Notes under the pieces: model-generated
Told to the model about the DNA's origin: nothing
What the model saw: the letters and a program-made list of their open reading frames with translations, nothing else
Databases searched by the model: none
Part shown: in pieces, positions 10,236-17,744 of the stretch
Layout of the letters: each line of letters starts with the position of its first letter
How positions within the stretch are numbered: position 1 is the stretch's first letter
DNA from: Alphaproteobacteria bacterium
Lineage (GTDB): Bacteria > Desulfobacterota > Binatia > UBA12015
Direction of reading: 5' to 3'
Assembly (NCBI GenBank): GCA_017853315.1
Contig: JAFMJW010000011.1
Location: 1-36,151, forward strand
DNA length: 36,151 nucleotides
Program-made: the position numbers and the translations under genes

Positions 10236-10873
10236 GCACCCTCCAGCCGGCGCATCGCGGTCGAGGCGATCTCGCGCGCGATCTCGTCCACCGGGCGGGA
10301 GGCGTCGAGCACGACGACGCGGCCCGGGGAGGCCGCGGCGATCGCCCGGAAGCCCTCGCGCACGCGGCGGTGGAAGGCGATCTCCTCGGACTCCAGCCGG
10401 TCCGCGGGGCCGGTGGCGCGCGCGCGCGCGAGCCCGGCCTCGGGATCGAGGTCGAGCACGAAGGTGAGCAGCGGGGCCACGCCCCCGCGTGCGAAGTCGT
10501 CGATCACGCGCACCGTCTCGAGCGGGAGGCCGCGCCCGTGCGCCTGGTAGGCGATCGTCGAGTCGGAGAAGCGGTCGGCGACGACGATCGCGCCACGCTC
10601 GATCGCGGGGCCGACGAGGCGGCGCACGTGCTGGGCCCGGTCGGCGAGGTAGAGCAGGAGCTCGGCCTCCGGCGCCGGCACCTCCCCGTCGAGCGCGAGC
10701 AGCATGCGACGGATGTCGCGGCCGAGCGCGGTGCCGCCCGGCTCGCGGGTGAGCAGGGCCTCGCGGCCCGAGGCCGCGAGCGCCTCGACGAGGCGCGCCG
10801 CCTGCGTCGTCTTGCCCGCGCCTTCCACCCCCTCGACCGTGAGGAGGGCGCCCCGCGCCCGCCGCGCGCTCAC
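10232..10873 (-). CDS. tmk: thymidylate kinase, 213 aa
   Basis: Phosphorylates dTMP to dTDP using ATP. The P-loop is TVEGVEGAGKTTQ (residues 12-24), followed by TREPGGTALG, DRFSDSTIAYQ (the DR(Y/F)xxS motif) and the lid region DRLESEEIAFHRRVREGF. The length suits the family. GTG 10873 overlaps the hemG stop as GTGA, and the 3' end overlaps holB as ATGA, so hemG, tmk and holB are almost certainly read from one mRNA with coupled translation. A much longer open frame upstream lies inside hemG and is not used. Confidence 0.95.
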   Translation of the reverse strand: MSARRARGALLTVEGVEGAGKTTQAARLVEALAASGREALLTREPGGTALGRDIRRMLLALDGEVPAPEAELLLYLADRAQHVRRLVGPAIERGAIVVADRFSDSTIAYQAHGRGLPLETVRVIDDFARGGVAPLLTFVLDLDPEAGLARARATGPADRLESEEIAFHRRVREGFRAIAAASPGRVVVLDASRPVDEIAREIASTAMRRLEGA

Positions 10874-12396
10874 GCCGTCGCCGTCGCGCGCGCTCTCGGC
10901 GCGCCGCCCGCCGGGGCGGCCGCCGGGGACCGCTTCGCCGCCGGGTCCGAGAGGACTGCGGCGACCGCGGCCTCCGCGCTGCGCACGCAGTCCGAGAGCC
11001 CGACGCCGTCGTAGGCGTTGCCGGCGAGCGCGAGCCCGGGGAGATCCGCCTCGAGCCCGCGGATGCGCGCGACGCGCGACTGGTGGCCGACGTGGTACTG
11101 CGGCATCGACTCCGGCCAGCGGCCGACCCGCTGCAGCACGGGCTCGGCCGTGATGCCGAGCAGGTCGCGCAGCTCGGCGCGAGCGGTCGCGAGCATCTCG
11201 GCGTCGCCCGCGGCGACGGCCTCGGGGTGCATCGCTCCGCCGAGGAAGACGCGGACGAGCACGTGGTCGCCGGGAGCGCGCCCGTCGTACTTCACGCTCG
11301 AGAACGAGGCCGCGATGATGCGACGCCGCTCGACCTCCGGCACGACCAGCCCGAAGGCGTCGAGCGGACGAGGCACGTCGGCTCGACGCCACCCGAGGAG
11401 CACGATCGCCGACGACGCGTAGGGGATCGCCGCGAGCTCGTCCGCGAGAGCTGTGGACTCGCCGCGCAGCACGCCGGCCGCGCGGGGCGCGGGCAGGCCC
11501 ACGATCACCGCGTCGACCGTCTCCGTCCCGCCGCCGTCGACGTCGACCTGCCAGCGCCCGGCGGCCCGGCGCACCGCGACGACCTTCGCCCCGGTGCGGA
11601 TCGACCCCGCGGGGAGGCTGCGGGCGAGGGCGTCGACCAGGCTCTCGAGACCGTCGCGCAGGGTCACGAAGAGGCCGAAACGGGCGCCGCTCGTTCCCGA
11701 GGGCGTCTCCTGCGCGCCCCGCATGAGGCCGAGGATCAGGCTCCGGTGGCGCCGCTCGAGCTCGATGAAGCGCGGCATCGTCGCCGCGAGCGAGAGTCGC
11801 TCGGGGTCCGCCGTGTAGATGCCTCCCACCATCGGCTGCGCGATGCGGTCGAGCACCTCCCGGCCGAGCCGGCGTCGCACGAACGACGCGAGGCTCTCGT
11901 CCTCGCCGGGGGCCGGCCCGCCGCGCGGTGCGACCAGGTCGCGGAGCGCCGCGAGCTTGCCCGCGACGCTCAGGATCGGCGTCCGCAGGAAGGGCAGCAG
12001 GCGCGCGGGCGCGAGCAGCTGGAAGGCCTCGGGCAGCGCCTCGAGGCGTCCGTCGTGCACGATCAGCGTGCGCCGGAACCGGTCGTTCGTCGGGATCAGC
12101 GCGTCGCCGAGCCCCAGGCGGCGGGAGAGTTCGGCCGCCTGCGGCTTGTCGGTCACGAACGAGTCTGGTCCGAGTTCCAGCACCCAGCCGTCGCGGCGCT
12201 CGGTCGCGATCACGCCGCCCAGGCGGTCGGAGGCCTCGAGGAGCAGGACGTCCGCGCCGAGCTCGGATGCGCGATGCGCGGCCGCGAGCCCGGTGATGCC
12301 GCCGCCCAGCACGGCGACCCGCCGTCGCGCGCCGCTTCCGGCCGCCGCCGCGCCGCCCGATGCAGGTCCGCGGCTCGCGAGCGGCGACTCGCTCAC
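10870..12396 (-). CDS. hemG: protoporphyrinogen oxidase (HemY-type flavoprotein), 508 aa
   Basis: Oxidises protoporphyrinogen IX (or coproporphyrinogen III) with FAD and oxygen in late heme synthesis. The FAD-binding motif VAVLGGGITGLAAAHRA is at residues 27-43, followed by LLLEASDRLGG and the GPDSF segment typical of the family. The C-terminal FAD motif is LALAGNAYDGVGLSDCVRSA. A 26-residue Ala/Gly-rich lead precedes the Rossmann strand. The GTG at 12396 overlaps the hemE stop as GTGA. The oxygen-dependent type suggests an aerobic host. Membership of the HemY/PPOX family is clear; whether substrate is copro- or protoporphyrinogen is not. Confidence 0.93.
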   Translation of the reverse strand: MSESPLASRGPASGGAAAAGSGARRRVAVLGGGITGLAAAHRASELGADVLLLEASDRLGGVIATERRDGWVLELGPDSFVTDKPQAAELSRRLGLGDALIPTNDRFRRTLIVHDGRLEALPEAFQLLAPARLLPFLRTPILSVAGKLAALRDLVAPRGGPAPGEDESLASFVRRRLGREVLDRIAQPMVGGIYTADPERLSLAATMPRFIELERRHRSLILGLMRGAQETPSGTSGARFGLFVTLRDGLESLVDALARSLPAGSIRTGAKVVAVRRAAGRWQVDVDGGGTETVDAVIVGLPAPRAAGVLRGESTALADELAAIPYASSAIVLLGWRRADVPRPLDAFGLVVPEVERRRIIAASFSSVKYDGRAPGDHVLVRVFLGGAMHPEAVAAGDAEMLATARAELRDLLGITAEPVLQRVGRWPESMPQYHVGHQSRVARIRGLEADLPGLALAGNAYDGVGLSDCVRSAEAAVAAVLSDPAAKRSPAAAPAGGAPRARATATA

Positions 12397-13427
12397 CGCA
12401 CGCTCCACTCGTGGACCGCGTCGACGAGCGCGCGGACGTTGTCGACCGGCGTCTCGGGCAGGACGCCGTGACCGAGGTTGAAGACGTGGCCGCGGCGGCC
12501 GCCCGCGGCCGCGAGCACCTGCCGCGCGCGCTCGACCACCTTCTCGCGCGGCCCGAGGAGCGTGACCGGGTCGAGGTTGCCCTGGATGGCGTGGTCGTAC
12601 CCGATGCGGCGCCACGCGTCGTCGAGCGGCACCCGCCAGTCGACGCCGACGACGTCGCCGCCCGCGTCGCGCACGAGCTCCAGGTAGCCGCCGGTGCCCG
12701 TGCTGAAGTGGATCGCGGGCACGGACCGGTCGAGCCGCGCGAACAGGTCCCGCATGTGGGGCAGCACCGCCTCCGAGTAGTCCGCCGGGGCGAGATGGCC
12801 CACCCAGCTGTCGAACACCTGCACCGCCTGCGCGCCCGCCGCGACCTGCGCGTTCAGGTAGTCGGCCGTGACGTCGACGAGGCGCGACATGAGGTCGCTC
12901 CAGGCCGCGGGGTGCTCGAGCAGGAAGCGCTTGGTGCGCTCGTGGTTGCGCGACGAGCCACCCTCGATCGCGTAGGAGGCGAGCGTGAACGGCGCGCCCG
13001 CGAACCCGATCAGCGGAACGCGACCGGCGAGCCCGCTCCTCACCCGGCGCACGGTCTCGAAGACGTAAGCGAGGGAATCCGCCACGTCGACGCGCGGCAG
13101 GCTCTTCACCTGCTCGGGGCTGCGGACGGGGTGCGCGAGCGACGGTCCGTCGCCGGGCGAGAAGGAGAGGCCGAGACCGAGCGGCTCGAGCACGAGCAGG
13201 ATGTCGGCGAACAGGATCGCCGCGTCGACGCCGAGGATGTCGACCGGTTGCAGGGTGACCTCGGCGGCGGCGTCGGGGTTCCTGCACAACTCGAGGAAGC
13301 TCATGCGCGAGCGGATCGCGCGGTACTCCGGAAGGAAGCGGCCGGCCTGGCGCATGAGCCAGACGGGCGTGTGGGGGACGGGCTCGCGACGACAGGCGAG
13401 GAGGAAGGGAGCTTCGGCCGCGGGCAT
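12393..13427 (-). CDS. hemE: uroporphyrinogen decarboxylase, 344 aa
   Basis: Converts uroporphyrinogen III to coproporphyrinogen III by removing four carboxyls, without cofactor. The N-terminal signature VWLMRQAGRFLPEYR (22-36) includes the substrate-binding Arg pair. ILFADILLVLEPLGL carries the conserved Asp. IGFAGAPFTLASYAIEG, HFSTGTGGYL and FNLGHGVLPETPVDNV follow in order, the last with the conserved His. It starts nine bases after the hemD stop and overlaps hemG by four bases. It uses the hemD product directly, so gene order follows pathway order. Confidence 0.96.
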   Translation of the reverse strand: MPAAEAPFLLACRREPVPHTPVWLMRQAGRFLPEYRAIRSRMSFLELCRNPDAAAEVTLQPVDILGVDAAILFADILLVLEPLGLGLSFSPGDGPSLAHPVRSPEQVKSLPRVDVADSLAYVFETVRRVRSGLAGRVPLIGFAGAPFTLASYAIEGGSSRNHERTKRFLLEHPAAWSDLMSRLVDVTADYLNAQVAAGAQAVQVFDSWVGHLAPADYSEAVLPHMRDLFARLDRSVPAIHFSTGTGGYLELVRDAGGDVVGVDWRVPLDDAWRRIGYDHAIQGNLDPVTLLGPREKVVERARQVLAAAGGRRGHVFNLGHGVLPETPVDNVRALVDAVHEWSVR

Positions 13428-13436
13428 GCCCCGAGC

Positions 13437-14339
13437 CTAGCCATCGCGGCGGGGCCGCGGCAAAGGATCCCGCGCCGCCGGCCCCGCGCGCTTGGCCGCG
13501 ATCGCCCCCCGCGCCCGCGCGGCGATCGCCGCCGCGAGCCAGCCGAGCTTGGGATGCTCGGGCAGCACGTCGGCACGGAGCCCCGCCTCCCGCAGCGCCT
13601 CCTGCACGGTCGGCCCGACGGCCGCCACGACGACGCGGTCCCGCAACGCGGACAGGACGGCGTCGCGGATCCCCTCCCCGCCCGCGACCTCCAGCAGGTG
13701 CTCGAGTTGCACCGCGGTGGTGAAGGTTGCGACGTCCACCTCTGCGGACGCGATCGTCCGGGCGGCCGCGCGCAGCGGCCCGGTGTCCTCCGGGAGCGCC
13801 CACCGGTAGACGGGGACGCGCACGAGCCGGGCGCCGCGGGCCTCGATCGCGCCCAGCAGGTCCCGGTTCGGCCGGCCGTACTCCTGCACCGCGACCGTCC
13901 GGCCCTCCAGGGGACCCGCGACGTCGATCGCCGCGAGAAGCTCTCGCCAGGTGTTGGGCTCGGCGGCGACGGCGAGCGGCGCGAGCCCGATCTCGCGAAG
14001 AGCCTGCACCGGCTTCGGCCCGCGCGCGACGATCGAGGTGCGAGAGAGCAGCGCGGCCGCACTCGCGGCGTCGACCCGGCCCGCCCACGCCGCGAGCAGC
14101 AGCCGGAACCCGACCCCGGTGGTCGCGACGAAGACGTCGATCGCGCCGCGACGCAGCAGGTCGAGGCACTCGATCGCCTCCGGGTTCTCCTCGAGCGGCA
14201 CCTCGCGCATCGCCGGGGCCGCGATCACGACCGCTCCGTGTCGCTCGATCAGTCGCGCCGTCTCCACGGCTCGCCGCGCCTCGAAGACGACGACGCGAAC
14301 GCCGTCGAGCGCTCCCTCGCCGTCGCTTCCGGCCGGCAT
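13437..14339 (-). CDS. hemD: uroporphyrinogen-III synthase, 300 aa
   Basis: Closes hydroxymethylbilane to uroporphyrinogen III with ring-D inversion. The family is divergent; support comes from two alpha/beta lobes, the motif VVVFEARRAVETARLIERHG with AAPAMREVPL near the N-terminus, DVFVATTGVGFRLLL, VQEYGRPNRDLLGAIEARGA in the hinge and VDVATFTTAVQLEHLLEVAG late in the chain. The position between ppk1 and hemE adds weight. ATG 14339 lies four bases beyond the ppk1 stop. An upstream start at 14369 would overlap ppk1 and is less likely. A 30-residue basic Ala/Arg/Pro tail is extra. Confidence 0.88.
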   Translation of the reverse strand: MPAGSDGEGALDGVRVVVFEARRAVETARLIERHGAVVIAAPAMREVPLEENPEAIECLDLLRRGAIDVFVATTGVGFRLLLAAWAGRVDAASAAALLSRTSIVARGPKPVQALREIGLAPLAVAAEPNTWRELLAAIDVAGPLEGRTVAVQEYGRPNRDLLGAIEARGARLVRVPVYRWALPEDTGPLRAAARTIASAEVDVATFTTAVQLEHLLEVAGGEGIRDAVLSALRDRVVVAAVGPTVQEALREAGLRADVLPEHPKLGWLAAAIAARARGAIAAKRAGPAARDPLPRPRRDG

Positions 14340-14343
14340 GGGA

Positions 14344-16581
14344 TCAGGCGTTGTCGGCGGCCGGCCCACCGGGCCGCAGCGGCGCGGCGGGCGCCGCGCG
14401 ACGCGGCTCGATCATCGGCCTTCGCTCGATCTCGGTGTCCGCCCGCGGCGCCCCGGGCTGCCGGGCCACGGGGCCGTCGGTGGGCCGCACCGGCACGTCC
14501 GCGAAGGCGTCGGGGAACTCGAGCGACTCGCCGCGCGCGATGCGCATGAAGGATGCCTGCGCGTCGATCGGCGGCTCGCCCTCGGCCGCCCGGACGCGGA
14601 ACTCCGTGCCGTCGGCGCGCAGCTCGCGCGCCTTCACGTTGTCGGCGAGGTAGAGCGACAGCACCTCGCGGCGCAGACGCCTGCGGATCTCGGGGTCGTC
14701 GATCGGGAAGAGGACCTCGACGCGCTTGCGCAGGTTGCGGGGCATCCAGTCCGCGCTCCCGAGCCAGACCTCCGGTTCGCCGCCGTTGTCGAACGAGTAG
14801 ATGCGGGAGTGCTCGAGGAAGCGCCCGACCACGCTGCGGACCCGCACGTTCTCGCTCAGTCCGGGGAGTCCCGGGCGGATCGCGCAGATCCCGCGCACGA
14901 CGAGGTCGATGCGGACGCCCGCGGCCGAGGCGTCGTAGAGCGCGTCGATCACGTCCGCGTCGAGCAACGCGTTCATCTTCGCGACGATGCGCGCGGGCCG
15001 CCCGGCGCGCGCATGGTCGGCCTCGCGGCGGATCAGGGAGAGCATGCCGTCGAGCATGCCCGTCGGCGCGAGCAGGATGCGGCGCAGGCGGGGCTCGGGC
15101 GAGAGCGAGGTCAGCACGTTGAAGACCTCGGCCACGTCGGCGGTCACGTCCGGGCGGGCGGTGAGGAGCCCGAGGTCGTCGTAGAGGCGCGCGGTCGAGT
15201 GGTGGTAGTTGCCGGTGCCGAGGTGCGCGTAGCGCACCAGCGTCCCGTGCTCCGAGCGCACGAGAAGCGAGAGCTTGCAGTGCGTCTTCAGGCCGACGAG
15301 CCCGTAGACCACCTGCACGCCCGCGTCCTCGAGCCGGCGAGCCCAGCGGATGTTGGCCTCTTCGTCGAAGCGCGCCATGAGCTCGACGACGACCGTGACC
15401 TCCTTGCCCGCCCCGGCGGCGGCGATCAGCGCCTTCACGACCGCGGAGTCGTCGCCGGTGCGGTAGAGCGTCTGCTTGATCGCGAGCACGTCGGGATCGC
15501 GAGCCGCCATCGACACGAAGTCCACGACCGCCGAGAAGCTGTCGTAGGGATGGTGCAGCAGCACGTCGGCGCGGCGAATCGAGTCGAAGAAGGCCGCGGG
15601 ATCCAGCGTCGGGCGCTCGACCGGGTTCCAGGGCTCGTCCTTCAGGTCGGGGCGCGGGGTGTCGAGGTGGATGCGCATGATGCGCGCGAGGTTCACCGGG
15701 CCGTCGAGGCGGTAGACCTGCTCGTCGGAGAGGTCGAAGTTGCGCTGGAGGAGTCCGACCAGTTCGGCGGAGGCGTCCTGCTCGACCTCGAGCCGCACCG
15801 CCTCGCCCTTGCGCCGGTTGTGGAGCTCGGCCTCGACGGCGGACATGAGGTCGTCCGCCTCTTCCTCGTCGACGTAGAGGTTCGAGTTCCGCGTCACGCG
15901 GAAGGACGAGGCCTCGACGACCTCGAGCCCGTGGAAGAGCACGGGCGCGAGCGCCTGCACGAGGTCGGCGAGGAAGACGTAGCTGATCTCGCGTCCCTCG
16001 GAGGGGAGTCGCAGGAGACGGGGCAGCACGCTCGGGACGGTGACGACTCCCAGCCGTCGGGTCGGGGTACCGTCGGCGTCGTTCGCGACCACGAGCGCCG
16101 CGATGCAGAGCGCCGTGTTGCGGACGTACGGAAACGGATGCGCCGGGTCGACGGTGATCGGCGTGAGCACCGGCAGCAGCGAGGCCTCGGCCCACCGGTC
16201 GAGCGCGGAGCGGGCCACCGCGTCGAGTTCCTCGAGCTTCCGCACGTGGACGCCCGCCCGCGCGAGCTGGGGAAGCAGGACGTCGTTCCAGCAGCGGTTC
16301 TGGTCCTCGACGAGCCGGTGCGCTTCGGGCGCGATCGCACGCAGCTGCTCGGCCGGCGTGAGCCCGTCCTGGCCGCGCTCCTCGAGCCCGGACTCGACCT
16401 GCTGGAGCAGGCCGCCGACCCGGATCTCGAAGAACTCGTCGAGGTTGCTCGCCGAGATCGCGAGGAACTTGACCCGCTCGAGCAGGGGCTGCGAGGGATC
16501 GAAGGCCTCCTCGAGGACGCGCCGGTCGAAGGCGAGCCAGGACAGCTCGCGGTTGATGAAGAACTGCGGCGGTCGGTGCAT
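14344..16581 (-). CDS. ppk1: polyphosphate kinase 1, 745 aa
   Basis: Reversibly makes inorganic polyphosphate from ATP. The N-terminal helical domain begins FINRELSWLAFDRRVLEEA with FLAISASNLDEFFEIRV; the head domain holds LLHHPYDSF. The two PLD-like catalytic domains carry the phospho-accepting His in GLKTHCKLSLLVR (about residue 430) and the second catalytic His in FLEHSRIYSF (about residue 588). MARFDEEANIRWARRLE and GTGNYHHSTARLYDDLGLLT are also present. The length is slightly above the E. coli enzyme owing to a 40-residue Pro-rich tail. First gene of the minus-strand run. Confidence 0.97.
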   Translation of the reverse strand: MHRPPQFFINRELSWLAFDRRVLEEAFDPSQPLLERVKFLAISASNLDEFFEIRVGGLLQQVESGLEERGQDGLTPAEQLRAIAPEAHRLVEDQNRCWNDVLLPQLARAGVHVRKLEELDAVARSALDRWAEASLLPVLTPITVDPAHPFPYVRNTALCIAALVVANDADGTPTRRLGVVTVPSVLPRLLRLPSEGREISYVFLADLVQALAPVLFHGLEVVEASSFRVTRNSNLYVDEEEADDLMSAVEAELHNRRKGEAVRLEVEQDASAELVGLLQRNFDLSDEQVYRLDGPVNLARIMRIHLDTPRPDLKDEPWNPVERPTLDPAAFFDSIRRADVLLHHPYDSFSAVVDFVSMAARDPDVLAIKQTLYRTGDDSAVVKALIAAAGAGKEVTVVVELMARFDEEANIRWARRLEDAGVQVVYGLVGLKTHCKLSLLVRSEHGTLVRYAHLGTGNYHHSTARLYDDLGLLTARPDVTADVAEVFNVLTSLSPEPRLRRILLAPTGMLDGMLSLIRREADHARAGRPARIVAKMNALLDADVIDALYDASAAGVRIDLVVRGICAIRPGLPGLSENVRVRSVVGRFLEHSRIYSFDNGGEPEVWLGSADWMPRNLRKRVEVLFPIDDPEIRRRLRREVLSLYLADNVKARELRADGTEFRVRAAEGEPPIDAQASFMRIARGESLEFPDAFADVPVRPTDGPVARQPGAPRADTEIERRPMIEPRRAAPAAPLRPGGPAADNA

Positions 16582-16695
16582 GGTGGGATGGCCCGGAACC
16601 GAGGCCTAGCCGCGCCCGACCGGCCCCGCAAACCGCGACCGGCGCGGTGCTCGCAAGCGTGGAACCCCGGCGTGCCGGACGATATGGAAGACGGC

Positions 16696-16926
16696 ATGGC
16701 GCAGCGACGTTGCCCCCGGTGCGGCGACGCGACGGCCTGGGAGGGGAATCCCCACCGGCCGTTCTGCTCGGCCCGCTGTCGCCTGGTCGACCTCGAGGGC
16801 TGGCTCGGCGAGCGCTACGCGATCCCCGGCGAACCGGCTCCCGAGGGCGCCGTCGAGGCGGGGGGCGTCGCGGGGGCGGCCGGCCCGGAGGCGGATTCGC
16901 GCGCCGGCGCGAGGTCCCGGCGATGA
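16696..16926 (+). CDS. yacG: YacG-type zinc-finger protein (DNA gyrase inhibitor family)
   Basis: A short protein (76 aa) with one zinc site of four cysteines: RCPRCG at residues 5-10 and FCSARCRLVDLEGWLGERY afterwards, then IPGEP. This is the full YacG signature, including the W and the Y/IPG motif. In E. coli YacG binds GyrB and inhibits DNA gyrase. The last 25 residues are Ala/Gly-rich filler. ATG 16696 is preferred since GGAAG lies five bases upstream; ATG 16684 is an alternative adding four residues. The stop overlaps the lpxA start as ATGA. It is divergent from ppk1 and first in the yacG-lpxA-YfhO-GT2 run. Confidence 0.88.
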   Translation: MAQRRCPRCGDATAWEGNPHRPFCSARCRLVDLEGWLGERYAIPGEPAPEGAVEAGGVAGAAGPEADSRAGARSRR

Positions 16927-17744
16927 TCGATCCCCGCGCCGTGGTGAGCCCCCGGGCGCGCATCGCGCCCGACGTCGAGATCGGCCCGTTCGCGATCGTC
17001 GAGGACGACGTCGAGATCGGGGCGGGCACGCGGATCGGCGCCTTCACCCAGGTGTGCAGCGGGACCCGCATCGGCCGCGACAACCGCGTCCACATGCACG
17101 TCGTGCTGGGCAACGAGCCGCAGGACCTCGCCTGGCGCGGGCAGCCGACTCGCCTCGAGATCGGCGACCGCAACGTGATCCGCGAGGGCTCCCACCTGCA
17201 CCGCGGCTCCAAGCAGGAGGCCACGGTCGTCGGCGACGACTGCTACTTCATGACGAACTCCCACGTCGGGCACGACTGCCGGGTGAGCGACGGCGTCATC
17301 CTCGCGACCGGTGCGACGCTCGGCGGCCACGCGACGGTGGGCCCGAAGGCCTTCGTGTCCGGCTACTCGCTCGTGCACCAGTTCGTGCGCGTCGGCCGAC
17401 TCGCGATGATGCAGGGAGGAGCCGCCGCCTCTCGCGACGTGCCCCCGTTCACGATCGCGGTGCGTCCGCAGAACATCCTGGTCGGCGTGAACGTCGTCGG
17501 CCTGCGGCGGGCCGGGCTCGACCGGGCGGCGATCGCCGCGATCCGGCGCGCCTACCGGACGCTCTTCCTCACCCGCCGCGATCTCCGGCGGGCGCGCGAG
17601 GAGCTGCTCGCGGAGGAGGCGGTCCACGGCGGGCCCACGGCCGAGGTGCGCGAGTTGCTCGACTTCATCGACTCCTCGCGCCGGGGAGTCTGCTTCGGCC
17701 GCCGCCGGGCGGGCGGCGCCCCGCTCGACGATGCCGGGGACTGA
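16923..17744 (+). CDS. lpxA: UDP-N-acetylglucosamine acyltransferase (LpxA-like), 273 aa
   Basis: Transfers an R-3-hydroxyacyl chain from ACP to UDP-GlcNAc, the first step of lipid A synthesis. The N-terminal two-thirds is a left-handed beta-helix of hexapeptide repeats (VSPRARIAPDVEIGPFAIV onward). SHVGHDCRV aligns with the E. coli motif holding catalytic His125, with both His kept here (H114, H117). HRGS, VHQFVRVGRLAMMQGG and the C-terminal helical domain from GVNVVGLRRAGL also match. Unusually it is not next to lpxD, fabZ or lpxB, so it may be a second copy or an acyltransferase with another sugar. It overlaps yacG by four bases and the next gene by 14. Confidence 0.9.
   Translation: MIDPRAVVSPRARIAPDVEIGPFAIVEDDVEIGAGTRIGAFTQVCSGTRIGRDNRVHMHVVLGNEPQDLAWRGQPTRLEIGDRNVIREGSHLHRGSKQEATVVGDDCYFMTNSHVGHDCRVSDGVILATGATLGGHATVGPKAFVSGYSLVHQFVRVGRLAMMQGGAAASRDVPPFTIAVRPQNILVGVNVVGLRRAGLDRAAIAAIRRAYRTLFLTRRDLRRAREELLAEEAVHGGPTAEVRELLDFIDSSRRGVCFGRRRAGGAPLDDAGD

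Noticed and set aside
13951-16926. Long plus-strand open frame antisense to hemD and ppk1
   Set aside because: The minus strand has clear ppk1 and hemD. Only the final 76 codons (yacG) are real.
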